64,000 nucleotides of DNA from positions 1 to 64,000 of the IMG/VR virus record IMGVR_UViG_3300030108_004017; one strand, 5' to 3'. Origin of the DNA: a virus. Below, one piece after another: positions 1-8,339 of the stretch (position 1 is the first letter of the stretch; every line of letters starts with the position of its first letter). A model generated the notes under the pieces. That model was not told the DNA's origin and searched no databases. It saw nothing but the letters and a program-made list of their open reading frames with translations. The position numbers were made by a program, and so were the translations under genes.

Positions 1-83
1 CCATCAAACTCTTCCACGATTGGTATCGGTAACTTTACATCACACTCGATATCATCATAACCATAATCTAAGAATTTAGACAT
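1..83 (-). CDS. Partial unknown protein (N-terminus only)
   Basis: Only the first 27 codons lie in the window; the gene runs off the left edge. It starts MSKFLDYGYDD and is acidic. Its ATG overlaps the last codons and TAA of the DUF262-like gene, so translation is probably coupled. Too little is visible to assign a function. Confidence 0.6.
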   Translation of the reverse strand, partial: MSKFLDYGYDDIECDVKLPIPIVEEFD

Positions 84-1998
84 TTAGATATTTCCTTATG
101 TAATCCAAGTCAAATATTTTATCAGCCATAAATCTATGAAACTTATAAAATCTATTGTCATCATTTAACTTTGTAACTTCTACATTCCACTTTTCCAAAG
201 TATCTATATCAAAAGTTCCATTGAATTGTTTACAAATATTTTTGTAATCTTTTTGTATCTTCATCCCAACAGGCCCAAACTGAACTAATCGTAATACTGG
301 TGGTAAATCACTTTTCATATTCTCATAAGATTTTCTCTTATCAGAATAATCTTTATTACTCCACATTGAATTATCTCGTCTACCTGCAGAATATTGGTTA
401 CCACCCAAATCAACACATTCAGTTTTGATATCAGATTCAGCCTCTTGTGAAGCTATATGTTCAATACTATCCACAAACTTTCTTTGATTCTTTATCATAG
501 AGTCTGCATAAACTCTTATCTCATCATATTGTCCACCTAAGATATTTCCTTGAACGGTATCTATATAAACTAAAGAATTTCTATTTGCAGCTTTGACTTC
601 TTTTCTAACTCTTCTGTCAGCGTATAAATCACGGATATCATTCTTCTGTCCAAATGTATGTTCAACTAAATGTTTATGTATGGTTTTGATTGGTTTTGTA
701 AGTAAATCAATATCTTCCAATAAAGGATTCAACCAATCAGTATCCCAATTTGTCCATAATCCTGTTCCGATAAATTCTGAGTTTCGAGTTAGATTATATA
801 AGTATCTTTGCCTCTTCTCATCAAACAATCCGTTCCTCATTAGTTTCAAACATAGTGGCCAGATATTTGTACTGAAGTCCATACATACTAACTTGTATAT
901 GTTTTCAAAATCAGTAGTATAAGTTAGTTCTTCTAATTTTGCAATCATATGAGTTGGTACAATTTTTTTACCATCAATTATATATTGTTCTTTTAAACAA
1001 TTACTAACATCTTTTCTAAATAGTTTTCTTGTATGGTCTACTTCCCTCTTAGCTTTATTAGTGTCTACTGATATTTGAGATTTACATAAATACCTATACC
1101 AATACTTGTCAAACTTAGATGGTTTAATTCCAGTTTCCCTAATCCAATATCCTAATTCTTGTATATAATCATCAATGATTCCATACAGAGAATCATCAAT
1201 TGACTTTGGAAAATCAAACTTCTCTCTATCATTATATATCATAACAGCATCCTCACACTCAGGTGTAAGATTTACAGACTTGATATTCTTATTGTAGAAA
1301 GATTTAGAAGAATCTTCATCTTGGTATACAAACTTACTACAGAACTTCAATCCACCCAAAACATTGTGATATAAATTTTGTAATTTTTCAGGTGAAGATA
1401 TCTTCCATTTATTTTTTATTTTATTAAAACAAGTTTCAATATGTATACAAAATAAATTTATTTGATGTTGTCTCTTGTCTTTTGAATGTGTTTTTACAAC
1501 GGTAATATCTCGTTGTCCATTTACTAATAATGGTAATAAATAATTAACTTGTCTCTTCAACTCTATCTTTTTAGAGTCTTCTAAATATGTCCATTGGATT
1601 TCATCTCCAAGTTTAAATATATTCTCAAGTTCCATAGAAACAGAATCAGCATTCCATTTTTTAAAACGATGATATAATAAACAAGCTAAAAGAAAAGTAA
1701 GAATCATATCAACTCTACTCCAACCATCAATAATACTTTGTCTACTTCCCCCATCATACACAACTTCAGTTGATGTTAGTAAGTCCATATCAATCTGTAG
1801 TTTATTATTTCTAACATAGTCTTTAATCTGTAGATTTTCCTTACCACCAAACTCATCTTCAATTTCGTTCAAGAAATCAGCTATATTTGACTTCTCTCTA
1901 CGAAGTCTTGATTGTGTTGTGTAAGCGTCTATAAAAACATCTAAGTCTAAAAATATATCAGTACCCAAAAGGTATTCTAAATCTTTTAATGTATTCAT
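76..1998 (-). CDS. DUF262-like (ParB/GmrSD-N fold) protein
   Basis: A 640-residue soluble protein with no signal peptide. Near residue 80-100 it has IIDGWSRVDMILTFLL, which resembles the IIDGQQRLTTL signature of DUF262 (ParB-like nuclease fold, as in GmrSD type IV restriction enzymes). The core is DGWSR rather than DGQQR. The C-terminal half has no motif I can name; I do not see a clear DUF1524 HNH. A good ribosome binding site (AAGGAG) precedes the ATG, and a promoter sits just upstream after the methyltransferase gene. Next to a DNA methyltransferase, the gene may belong to a modification or restriction pair, but that is inference. It could instead be a nuclease-fold protein with another role. 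Confidence 0.45.
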   Translation of the reverse strand: MNTLKDLEYLLGTDIFLDLDVFIDAYTTQSRLRREKSNIADFLNEIEDEFGGKENLQIKDYVRNNKLQIDMDLLTSTEVVYDGGSRQSIIDGWSRVDMILTFLLACLLYHRFKKWNADSVSMELENIFKLGDEIQWTYLEDSKKIELKRQVNYLLPLLVNGQRDITVVKTHSKDKRQHQINLFCIHIETCFNKIKNKWKISSPEKLQNLYHNVLGGLKFCSKFVYQDEDSSKSFYNKNIKSVNLTPECEDAVMIYNDREKFDFPKSIDDSLYGIIDDYIQELGYWIRETGIKPSKFDKYWYRYLCKSQISVDTNKAKREVDHTRKLFRKDVSNCLKEQYIIDGKKIVPTHMIAKLEELTYTTDFENIYKLVCMDFSTNIWPLCLKLMRNGLFDEKRQRYLYNLTRNSEFIGTGLWTNWDTDWLNPLLEDIDLLTKPIKTIHKHLVEHTFGQKNDIRDLYADRRVRKEVKAANRNSLVYIDTVQGNILGGQYDEIRVYADSMIKNQRKFVDSIEHIASQEAESDIKTECVDLGGNQYSAGRRDNSMWSNKDYSDKRKSYENMKSDLPPVLRLVQFGPVGMKIQKDYKNICKQFNGTFDIDTLEKWNVEVTKLNDDNRFYKFHRFMADKIFDLDYIRKYLNV

Positions 1999-2010
1999 AT
2001 TTCTCCTTAT

Positions 2011-2040
2011 AAATTACTAATAAATTACCATACAAGTCAA
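2011..2040 (-). promoter_or_regulatory. Sigma-70-like promoter of the DUF262-like gene
   Basis: The minus strand reads TTGACT, an 18-bp spacer, then TAATTT. The -35 lies in the recurring context GCTTGAC(Y)YGTAT shared by other promoters of this window. The -10 is weaker than most of the family. Confidence 0.5.
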
Positions 2041-2041
2041 G

Positions 2042-3559
2042 CTATTTTTTGTAAAAAACTAAAATAGGTTCAAACTTGAAATGTTGGTCATCAACCTTTA
2101 CTGAGTTCTTCACAGAACTTGCATCAATACCAATCATACGAGTCATCAACATCTTGTATGTTCCAATGTACTCACCACCCAAACTCTCTATCACATCTAT
2201 AGAGTCTTGTTCGAGTGGAATGTATGTGTCACTACCTACTTTTATATCTGCAATATTCCAACAAATGTATCTGTTGTTTTTTAGATAACTAAAAGCAGTA
2301 GTCAATGTTGGTTTCAAAAAGTGGTCTCTCCAATCTTCGTAAGCACCGAACTTCTTGAAACTTTGGTTTTCGTCTTGTGAGTATTGTTCCCTATTGAAGT
2401 ATGGTGGTGAAGTAAATACAAAATCTAACTTACCCTCATACTTTTGGAAACTTGGATTGTCTCCAATCTCTTCACTACCATCGGTAAATAATTCAAATGT
2501 GTTAGGTTTGGCTTTTCCCCAAAATGGATTTGGTTCAAAACATTTATTGTTGTAGTAATTTGCAACAATTTCATATCTACCAGTTGTATCGGGATTTGGG
2601 TCTGTACCAATATAATGTAAGTTCCGTTGTGATGACATAGCTCCAAGAATACGACCACCCCAACCACTTGATGGGTCATAAACATATAATGTCTCATCAC
2701 CTTCAATGTGTTTTGTAAAGTGTTCGTATAAAAATTTAGCAGTCAATGGTGGGAAATTTACTGCAGGTTGTCCTAATCCCAATCTGAATATTTGTAGTGC
2801 AGTTGGAAATATTCTTTGTTTTCTATTGTATAACCTTACCCAATAATGATAGTATCTTTTCTCTCCGTTTTTTAGTTCGTAGAAACTTTCTATATCATTG
2901 TCTATTGTTCGTAAGTTTTGTTCAACAATATGTCCACTATTTATATAACCTTTCAATTCATCAGCCGTAAGTATAAGATATTTCTCATCACTATTTTCAT
3001 CCTTGTCTCTCATCTGTAAAATAGTAATACCTTTTTTCTCGTTGTTATTATAGTGTACAAAAAATTCTTCGATGGTCATTCCCATCTCATCTCGTATAAC
3101 AGATTTACCAAAACTATACATTGAGTCTTTGAACAATCCTCTCAACATAGCTTTTCTAAAATGGTCTCGTAAATAATCTTCTTTGAAGTGGTCGTATATA
3201 GAAGTGGCACCCTCACTACTTACACCACTACTAATCTTTGTCTTCAACATTGTAGGAAAGAATTGGTTCACACCACTTGCAAATTTATTGAAGTTTTTTA
3301 CAACTAAATTTTCTTCATCGAAAAATGAATCTACATCATATCCGAATAACTTTTTCCAATTCTTTATTATTGTGTCTTCGTCTTGTCCAATGACAGGAGG
3401 TTGGCCATTATCGTCCCATTGAGTGATAACATAATCACGGAGTTCATCAATCCAAGTATCTATATCAGTATTTGATTTATGTAATAACTCATCATAAGTG
3501 ATGTTTATCGGATTGTTCTCATCCGTAATATTTGACCTTTCGTAAAAGGGTTTTTTCAT
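2042..3559 (-). CDS. DNA methyltransferase (N4/N6 amino-type)
   Basis: A 505-residue protein. The C-terminal half has the SAM-binding motif DPSSGWGGRILGA (about residue 300) and the catalytic motif FTSPPYFNREQ (about 385), typical of amino-methyltransferases that modify adenine N6 or cytosine N4. A NFPP..A..LYEHF segment before motif I fits motif X. The N-terminal 240 residues have no recognised domain and may hold the target-recognition part. It is a single-polypeptide enzyme, longer than minimal phage methyltransferases. The gene sits immediately upstream of the DUF262-like gene. It probably modifies phage or host DNA; specificity cannot be read from the sequence. Confidence 0.8.
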   Translation of the reverse strand: MKKPFYERSNITDENNPINITYDELLHKSNTDIDTWIDELRDYVITQWDDNGQPPVIGQDEDTIIKNWKKLFGYDVDSFFDEENLVVKNFNKFASGVNQFFPTMLKTKISSGVSSEGATSIYDHFKEDYLRDHFRKAMLRGLFKDSMYSFGKSVIRDEMGMTIEEFFVHYNNNEKKGITILQMRDKDENSDEKYLILTADELKGYINSGHIVEQNLRTIDNDIESFYELKNGEKRYYHYWVRLYNRKQRIFPTALQIFRLGLGQPAVNFPPLTAKFLYEHFTKHIEGDETLYVYDPSSGWGGRILGAMSSQRNLHYIGTDPNPDTTGRYEIVANYYNNKCFEPNPFWGKAKPNTFELFTDGSEEIGDNPSFQKYEGKLDFVFTSPPYFNREQYSQDENQSFKKFGAYEDWRDHFLKPTLTTAFSYLKNNRYICWNIADIKVGSDTYIPLEQDSIDVIESLGGEYIGTYKMLMTRMIGIDASSVKNSVKVDDQHFKFEPILVFYKK

Positions 3560-3585
3560 TCGTAACCTATTTTATTTATTTTTTA

Positions 3586-4098
3586 TTATGTATTCTTTTC
3601 CATATCTGCAATGAGTATTTCTCCTACTAATCGATATGGTGGCGTGCCAGGTGTCTCCAAAATGTCTATACGATTTACCCATCTTGGATTCATTGTATCT
3701 CTTACTTGATACAATCCGTCTTTATGGCTTTGAGTATTTCTCAATATAACAAAGTCACCATAATCGAGAGGTCCACCCCATCGTTTCAAAAGATTTCTAC
3801 TAACCGCTATAAACCGATACTCTGAAGCTTTTTGAGTCCTTATGCGCGTACCATCCGCGAGAATGTTCGGTGTAGAATCAGTTTGATACGAAACTGGTTC
3901 ATACATAGTTACAGTTACCTGTAAACCTATGCTTTCTATCTCTTCAATTTTTTCATTGAGTTGTCTGTTATGAACAACCAACTTCTCAATAGTCATTTTA
4001 TAATTATCAGTTATCTCAACCAAAAAATATTTAGTCAAGATAAGATTCACTACTAAAGTGAATGAAAACATAAAACCAAATTTATGTCTCAATCTCAT
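3586..4098 (-). CDS. Membrane-anchored 3D-domain protein
   Basis: 170 residues from the ATG after GAGAGGAACG (an upstream ATG at 4134 adds 12 residues and lacks a ribosome site). One N-terminal membrane segment (GFMFSFTLVVNLILTKYFL) is followed by a coiled stretch and a 3D domain. The three conserved Asp-containing blocks are LDYGDFV, VRDTMN and NRIDI, with IAVSRNLLKRWG upstream. The 3D domain is the double-psi barrel core of MltA-type lytic transglycosylases and of other peptidoglycan-active proteins. It probably acts in the periplasm on peptidoglycan during entry or lysis. The Asp residues expected for the fold are present; activity is not proven. Confidence 0.7.
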   Translation of the reverse strand: MRLRHKFGFMFSFTLVVNLILTKYFLVEITDNYKMTIEKLVVHNRQLNEKIEEIESIGLQVTVTMYEPVSYQTDSTPNILADGTRIRTQKASEYRFIAVSRNLLKRWGGPLDYGDFVILRNTQSHKDGLYQVRDTMNPRWVNRIDILETPGTPPYRLVGEILIADMEKNT

Positions 4099-4160
4099 AG
4101 TTTCGTTCCTCTCGTTATTAGTTATAAATATCATCTAAAAAACTAAAAATCGAATTTTTG

Positions 4161-4563
4161 TGGAGGTGGCGGGAGTCGAACCCGCGTCCTGTTTATTTTC
4201 AATACAAAGTCATTCACAACTTAGTAAGATTTCAAATCGGTAGAAATCAACAAACCACCATATCCCATTTTACTCAGAATGGTCTAACTGATGAAATTTA
4301 TACTCTATCACACGAGTTGGTGTCTAACTTATTTTATGACCGAGTGTTAGACAACTCAGTAACTTATGCAGCGTATGCGTAAGTTGGTTGGTCATTACCG
4401 ATTGGTAACTCAACTGAGTAATCATACTCAGCCAAGTGCCAATCAATGTCCAACCCTTCTAGCGATAATTCGCCAATTTGGATTGTGAGTCTTTTGTAAC
4501 GAGACATACTCAATCTCTGTTGCACTTTATATCAAACAATACCAGTCGATACCAAGCACCCCC
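4161..4563 (-). ncRNA. ssrA: tmRNA
   Basis: A transfer-messenger RNA of about 403 nt. The 5' end GGGGGTGCTTGGTATCGACTGG-like start and the 3' end (GCGGGTTCGACTCCCGCC, then CACCTCC-A) form the tRNA-like acceptor and T arm: GGGGGTG pairs with CACCTCC, including one G-U pair. The tag reading frame begins at GCT (4432) and ends at TAA (4364-4366). It encodes 22 residues starting AEYDYSVELP and ending QPTYAYAA. The -AA end matches the ClpXP degron type. No complete CCA is encoded after the discriminator A. The tag is longer than the 10-residue E. coli tag. Confidence 0.92.
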
Positions 4564-4567
4564 ATAT

Positions 4568-4732
4568 CTAATCTATTTCGGGATGACCATCCTCATTTAT
4601 CCAATAAGAATTTCCATCATCCTCTTCAAATTGTTGTATCATTTCTAATACACGAATAACGGCATCCCAATCTTTATCATCATATGCCTGTTGTAATTCT
4701 TCAATTACTAATTCTACTTGACTTGGTGTCAT
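4568..4732 (-). CDS. Small acidic unknown protein (54 aa)
   Basis: Starts MTPSQVELVIEELQQ and ends GHPEID. Very acidic and probably helical. A GAGGACA ribosome site precedes the ATG. It ends 5 nt before the tmRNA 5' end, so the two may be cotranscribed. No family recognised. Confidence 0.65.
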   Translation of the reverse strand: MTPSQVELVIEELQQAYDDKDWDAVIRVLEMIQQFEEDDGNSYWINEDGHPEID

Positions 4733-4761
4733 AATTGTCCTCGTTTTATTATAGTAACTAT

Positions 4762-4881
4762 CTAAGAAAACAAGAAAAGTACGAATTTAATTAGTCCATA
4801 CCAAGATAAAATAGAAAAACCAGGAAGAACTATCAACCATACAAATATATTTAGTAATACTTTTTTATTTTGAGTTTCCAT
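4762..4881 (-). CDS. Single-pass membrane micro-protein (39 aa)
   Basis: Starts METQNKKVLLNIFVW; residues 9-39 are almost entirely hydrophobic (VWLIVLPGFSILSWYGLIKF). It overlaps the end of the preceding small gene by 17 nt. No family recognised; inferred inner-membrane protein. Confidence 0.55.
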   Translation of the reverse strand: METQNKKVLLNIFVWLIVLPGFSILSWYGLIKFVLFLFS

Positions 4882-4993
4882 TACTCTCTACATTTCTTAG
4901 CCAATTTATGTAATATCGTACTTTACGACCCAACTCTTTATCATCTGAATTTTCTTTTACCATTCTTTCTACTATGTGTATTGGTAATTTCAT
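4865..4993 (-). CDS. Small basic unknown protein (42 aa)
   Basis: Starts MKLPIHIVERMVKEN, with AGGAGAG 5 nt before the ATG. The ATG overlaps the stop of the nucleosidase gene (TAATG). Charged and helical; no recognised domain. Confidence 0.6.
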   Translation of the reverse strand: MKLPIHIVERMVKENSDDKELGRKVRYYINWLRNVESNGNSK

Positions 4994-5586
4994 TATAACT
5001 CTCCTAAGATTTCTTCTTTGAATATCTCCACACCATTCTTTACATTTGTTTCCCAATCAGAATCCGCCTCATCATCTGCTCCATCAGTAATATATTTGAA
5101 TGAGATAAATGGTACTTCAAAATTACGACATACTTTTGCCAAAGAATATGCCTCCATATCAACAACATCCCATTTGTCCCAATCACTTTCATCTATAGAA
5201 AAATTATCACCACTACCACAAGTTGTATTTTGACCTATTGGATTGAAATCCTCATTGTGGTAACATTCAATAATATGTGGTTCTTCTTCAAATGGAGTTT
5301 GACCCAATTCAAATCCAAGTGGAGTTACATTCATATCTCGTTGTATAAATTTGGTACAATCTACAAGACTACCTTTTACATATTTTCTCGAACCAGCAGT
5401 TCCATAATTTATAACAATATTTATTCTGGCTTCATAATTTATTGCTCTGTCCACCAACAATCTTCTTGTTAGATGGTATGTTGCATTTATTTTACCAACT
5501 CCTGTATGTATCAGATTATGTGGTAAATAACTATCTAATTTATTGTCTGTCTCCATCTCTAATGCAGAAACTAATAGTATGTTCAT
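4993..5586 (-). CDS. MTA/SAH nucleosidase-like nucleoside phosphorylase family protein
   Basis: A 197-residue protein of the PNP/UDP phosphorylase-1 superfamily. It shows the N-terminal beta strand MNILLVSALEME, the glycine turn NYGTAGS (about residue 60), CGSGDNF (about 122), the purine-site motif VDMEAYSLAKVC (about 140) with the ME pair that grips ribose, and a late Asp-rich loop (DGADDEADSDW). Enzymes of this type cut methylthioadenosine or S-adenosylhomocysteine to adenine plus the sugar. With the adenine phosphoribosyltransferase four genes upstream, it could feed adenine back to AMP. Another purine nucleoside cannot be excluded. Confidence 0.75.
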   Translation of the reverse strand: MNILLVSALEMETDNKLDSYLPHNLIHTGVGKINATYHLTRRLLVDRAINYEARINIVINYGTAGSRKYVKGSLVDCTKFIQRDMNVTPLGFELGQTPFEEEPHIIECYHNEDFNPIGQNTTCGSGDNFSIDESDWDKWDVVDMEAYSLAKVCRNFEVPFISFKYITDGADDEADSDWETNVKNGVEIFKEEILGEL

Positions 5587-5666
5587 TTGAAAATATCTCT
5601 CTCTAATTCTTTTGTTAGATTATAGAATACAAGACAAAACAATATATAAAATGGTACTTCTATCAT
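5583..5666 (-). CDS. Membrane micro-protein (27 aa)
   Basis: Starts MIEVPFYILFCLVFYNLT and ends RDIFK. It is ATGA-coupled to the preceding gene and its own stop overlaps the ATG of the nucleosidase. One hydrophobic helix. The tight coupling on both sides is the main support. Confidence 0.5.
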   Translation of the reverse strand: MIEVPFYILFCLVFYNLTKELERDIFK

Positions 5667-5773
5667 TTCTTGAACCTCTCTTCTATTTTATCTGCTAACC
5701 AATCTACTATATCAGTAGACCAAACTAAAAACATAAGTGCTAAAAATGCACCCCAACTTTCTAAATTACTCAT
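5663..5773 (-). CDS. Membrane micro-protein (36 aa)
   Basis: Starts MSNLESWGAFLALMFLVW and ends EERFKK. One membrane helix and a short charged tail. GAGGAAAAAG precedes the ATG, and the start overlaps the end of the 67-residue gene by 8 nt. Confidence 0.6.
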   Translation of the reverse strand: MSNLESWGAFLALMFLVWSTDIVDWLADKIEERFKK

Positions 5774-5969
5774 TTTCTTTTTCCTCTTTAGTTTTCTTTT
5801 TACCAAAAATTTTATCCCAATTGTCGGCATATGTTTGATTCCAACCACCTCTCCACTTGTCTCCTTTACCAGCATCTTTATATCTTTTTTTGTCCATTTT
5901 TTCTTTTTGTAATATATTGTGTTCTTCAAATCCGTGTTTTGCATCACGACCTTTACTAATGTTTGCCAT
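5766..5969 (-). CDS. Small Lys/Gly-rich unknown protein (67 aa)
   Basis: Starts MANISKGRDAKHGF. Very hydrophilic, with Lys/Glu-rich ends and a Trp/Gly centre (GDKWRGGWNQTY). A strong AAGGGG site precedes the ATG. It follows the adenine phosphoribosyltransferase gene by 2 nt. No family recognised. Confidence 0.65.
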   Translation of the reverse strand: MANISKGRDAKHGFEEHNILQKEKMDKKRYKDAGKGDKWRGGWNQTYADNWDKIFGKKKTKEEKENE

Positions 5970-5971
5970 TA

Positions 5972-6484
5972 TTACCCCTTATATTTTACAACACTCCTAA
6001 CTGATAAATCAAAATTTTCTACTCGTGGTACAAATTGTAAATCAACTAAAACTAAATTACCGACCACATTATATCCAGCAGTTTCTGCCAACTCATTTAC
6101 TGCCTTTAGTGTCCCACCAGTTGCCAATACATCATCCACAATTACAACTTCATTCGTACCTATTGGGCCACTCCAAGGTTGTATTTCTATTGTGGCACTT
6201 CCATATTCTAAATCATATGTTTTCTTTACAAAGTCACCTGGTGTCTTTCCTTCTTTTCTTGCACATACCACACCACCACCAAAGTAAGTTGCTAAACCTG
6301 AAGCAAACAAATACCCACGAGAATCAATACCCATCCAATAATTAGGTAACCTAACTTGTTTACCCATATCAACAAGTGATGACCTAAATGTTTGTTCGTC
6401 TGCCAACAATGGTGATATGTCTTTGAAATTTACTCCCTCAATAGGAAAGTCTTTTACTTCTTTTATGTAATCTTTATAACTCAT
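5972..6484 (-). CDS. apt: Adenine phosphoribosyltransferase
   Basis: A 170-residue type I phosphoribosyltransferase of normal APRT length. It converts adenine plus PRPP to AMP. The start IKEVKDFPIEGVNFKDISPLL matches the APRT N-terminus, IDSRGYLFA is the conserved substrate loop, ARKEGKTPG precedes the flexible loop, and VVIVDDVLATGGTLKA is the PRPP-binding motif. It is cytosolic. It probably works with the nucleosidase at 4993-5586 to salvage adenine, and with the IMP dehydrogenase-like gene upstream to balance purines. Confidence 0.92.
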   Translation of the reverse strand: MSYKDYIKEVKDFPIEGVNFKDISPLLADEQTFRSSLVDMGKQVRLPNYWMGIDSRGYLFASGLATYFGGGVVCARKEGKTPGDFVKKTYDLEYGSATIEIQPWSGPIGTNEVVIVDDVLATGGTLKAVNELAETAGYNVVGNLVLVDLQFVPRVENFDLSVRSVVKYKG

Positions 6485-6485
6485 T

Positions 6486-6866
6486 TTACTCCACTACATT
6501 TGTTATTTGAATCAAAATAATAGCTACTGCTAATAATAAACTTACTATTGTTTTTAGTGTAGGTATTTCACCAATCAATGTCCAAGTCATAATACCAAAT
6601 ATCAAAGTACCTATACCAAAACCTATCAATCTCATATTCCAAAAAAATCCAAAATGTTCAAACGACCATTTTGTAGCATACCAAAACAATGGTGCTATAA
6701 TCAGACTTGTACCAATTACAAATATCTGACTTGATAAAAATTTATATTTAGGCCAAACATAATGTGCCTGTAATTGAAAGAATGCACATATCGCACCAAG
6801 ACATTGAAATAGTATAGACCAAACTAATTTATTAGATGAAAGTGATTTTATCAGTATTTCTTTCAT
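6486..6866 (-). CDS. Four-helix membrane protein, SMR/DMT-like
   Basis: 126 residues with about four membrane helices, including GFGIGTLIFGIMTWTLIGE and a last helix SLLLAVAIILIQITNVV. Size and helix pattern resemble small drug/metabolite transporter proteins, but no signature residue (such as the EmrE Glu) is certain. The ATG overlaps the stop of the IMP dehydrogenase-like gene (ATGA), so this start was chosen over an upstream in-frame ATG inside that gene. Substrate unknown. Confidence 0.6.
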   Translation of the reverse strand: MKEILIKSLSSNKLVWSILFQCLGAICAFFQLQAHYVWPKYKFLSSQIFVIGTSLIIAPLFWYATKWSFEHFGFFWNMRLIGFGIGTLIFGIMTWTLIGEIPTLKTIVSLLLAVAIILIQITNVVE

Positions 6867-8068
6867 CTTGATAATAAGTGTGGTTTTGCTTCGATTGTTC
6901 CGTTTGATGTGACTCTGACGAATTCGCATTTCGATTGAAAATCCAATACATCACTCGCGCCAACATATGAAAAAGCTGAGCGAAGACCATCACGAATATC
7001 AGATATGATACGGATGACCTTACCTTTGTATTCAATGATTTTAGAGTTTCCTTCAACATTATTAGATTCTCCTCTGTCCAACTTACTATCAAGTGAGGCA
7101 CTTCCTCTATATTTCTTGTAAAGTCTTTCATTTGGCCATTCTCCTTGTTTTATAATTTCACCTGGTGTTTCTTTCGTTCCTGAGAATAACGAACCCACCA
7201 TAACCGAAGAGGCTCCAAGACCCAATGACTTAGCCACATCACCCACATACCGAATACCACCATCAGCGATGACAGGAACACTATGATTGTCAGCAACGGA
7301 ACAAACATCAATAAGAGCACTAACTTGAGGTACTCCGACACCAGTCCTGATTCTCGTCTCGCAGAGAGATCCATTTCCGATACCAACTCTAAGAGCGTCC
7401 GCTCCCCACTCAATAAGATCAACCGCGGCTCTTTTAGTGGCGATACTTCCCGCGACCACTTCCACATTTGTTTCATTTTTTATTCTCCTAATGGCTTCTT
7501 TGACTAATTGATGATGACCGTGGGCCACATCTATAAGTAGTACATTACAACCATTGTTTACTAATTCTTGAGCTCTCTCCATATAGTCACCAGTTACACC
7601 AACTGATGCACATAAAGGTCTCGTAGACCAAAAGTCTTCATCTCTTTGAGCCTCATCGGCAAACCAAAGATGGTCTTGTAAATCTTCAAAATCAGATTTG
7701 GTTGGTGGTGAGTTCCAATGTCTTATTTTTTTATACCATTCTTGATATATTCTGTCGTGGTCTGTCCTATCTTTATCTGCACCACCTATATTGTACCAAC
7801 TATCCCATTGAGTCCAGAGTCTCTTCATATCTTTTGCTTGTTTTTCAATACTACGAAATCTATGTAAAACACCAACACTACCTTGGTCTAATAGTTGATT
7901 TGCCATTTCATATTCACAAATAGTATCCATTGGTGCTGCAACTATTGGTGTTCTATGTAGAGTTGTTTTCTTTGTAAAGTTTGTATTTAGGTCTACATCT
8001 TGTCGAGATTTCAACTCTGAATATTTTGGTACGATATTTATATCGTCAAATGTAAGATTTTCTTTCAT
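6863..8068 (-). CDS. guaB: IMP dehydrogenase-like enzyme lacking CBS domains
   Basis: A 401-residue TIM-barrel protein of the IMPDH/GMPR family. Visible are the N-terminal [21 protein letters not shown], the cysteine loop [11 protein letters not shown] followed by TGVGVPQ, the phosphate site [15 protein letters not shown], the [15 protein letters not shown] block, YRGSAS in place of YRGMGS, and a C-terminal GGLRS-like [13 protein letters not shown]. These favour IMPDH (IMP to XMP) over GMP reductase. The CBS domains of cellular IMPDH are replaced by about 65 unrelated residues (about 80-145, Trp-rich). Shortening of the regulatory region suggests escape from nucleotide feedback; this is inference. 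Confidence 0.82.
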   Translation of the reverse strand: MKENLTFDDINIVPKYSELKSRQDVDLNTNFTKKTTLHRTPIVAAPMDTICEYEMANQLLDQGSVGVLHRFRSIEKQAKDMKRLWTQWDSWYNIGGADKDRTDHDRIYQEWYKKIRHWNSPPTKSDFEDLQDHLWFADEAQRDEDFWSTRPLCASVGVTGDYMERAQELVNNGCNVLLIDVAHGHHQLVKEAIRRIKNETNVEVVAGSIATKRAAVDLIEWGADALRVGIGNGSLCETRIRTGVGVPQVSALIDVCSVADNHSVPVIADGGIRYVGDVAKSLGLGASSVMVGSLFSGTKETPGEIIKQGEWPNERLYKKYRGSASLDSKLDRGESNNVEGNSKIIEYKGKVIRIISDIRDGLRSAFSYVGASDVLDFQSKCEFVRVTSNGTIEAKPHLLSR

Positions 8069-8083
8069 ATAACCTTTATATTT

Positions 8084-8227
8084 CTATACAAATAAATAGT
8101 AACAATAAACTCCTGCCAATAAAATATATATAAACATTTTAAAGTATTCCCAAAACTCATCTTGTTTTGTAAATTTTATAGGTCGTTTTTTTCTCTCGAC
8201 CTTATCCCAATCTCCTAATCTACCCAT
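8084..8227 (-). CDS. Small membrane protein (47 aa)
   Basis: Starts MGRLGDWDKVERKKRP, a basic head, then a C-terminal helix (FIYILLAGVYCYYLFV). GGAG precedes the ATG. It overlaps the stop of the next gene upstream. No family recognised. Confidence 0.6.
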   Translation of the reverse strand: MGRLGDWDKVERKKRPIKFTKQDEFWEYFKMFIYILLAGVYCYYLFV

Positions 8228-8339
8228 ACATCTCCAACGAAACTAACCACATTGCAATCATATATCCTAACCCTACACCGATACATATACCGATTATAAT
8301 GTATTGAACTTTTTCATCGTCTGGTAAGTTTCTAATCAT
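8220..8339 (-). CDS. Small membrane protein (39 aa)
   Basis: Starts MIRNLPDDEKVQYIIIGIC, followed by a Gly-containing membrane helix. Its ATG overlaps the stop of the beta-barrel-like gene (TAATG) and its end overlaps the next gene, so all three are coupled. Confidence 0.6.
   Translation of the reverse strand: MIRNLPDDEKVQYIIIGICIGVGLGYMIAMWLVSLEMYG

Noticed and set aside
593-922. Plus-strand open frame of 109 codons
   Set aside because: It lies opposite the DUF262-like gene, has no ribosome site, and its composition is that of an antisense shadow. The same applies to most plus-strand frames in the window.
4158-4382. Plus-strand open frame over the tmRNA
   Set aside because: It is the antisense of the tmRNA; no ribosome site or promoter.
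7150-7476. Minus-strand frame of 108 codons inside the IMPDH-like gene
   Set aside because: It overlaps a well supported gene in another frame and has no motif of its own.
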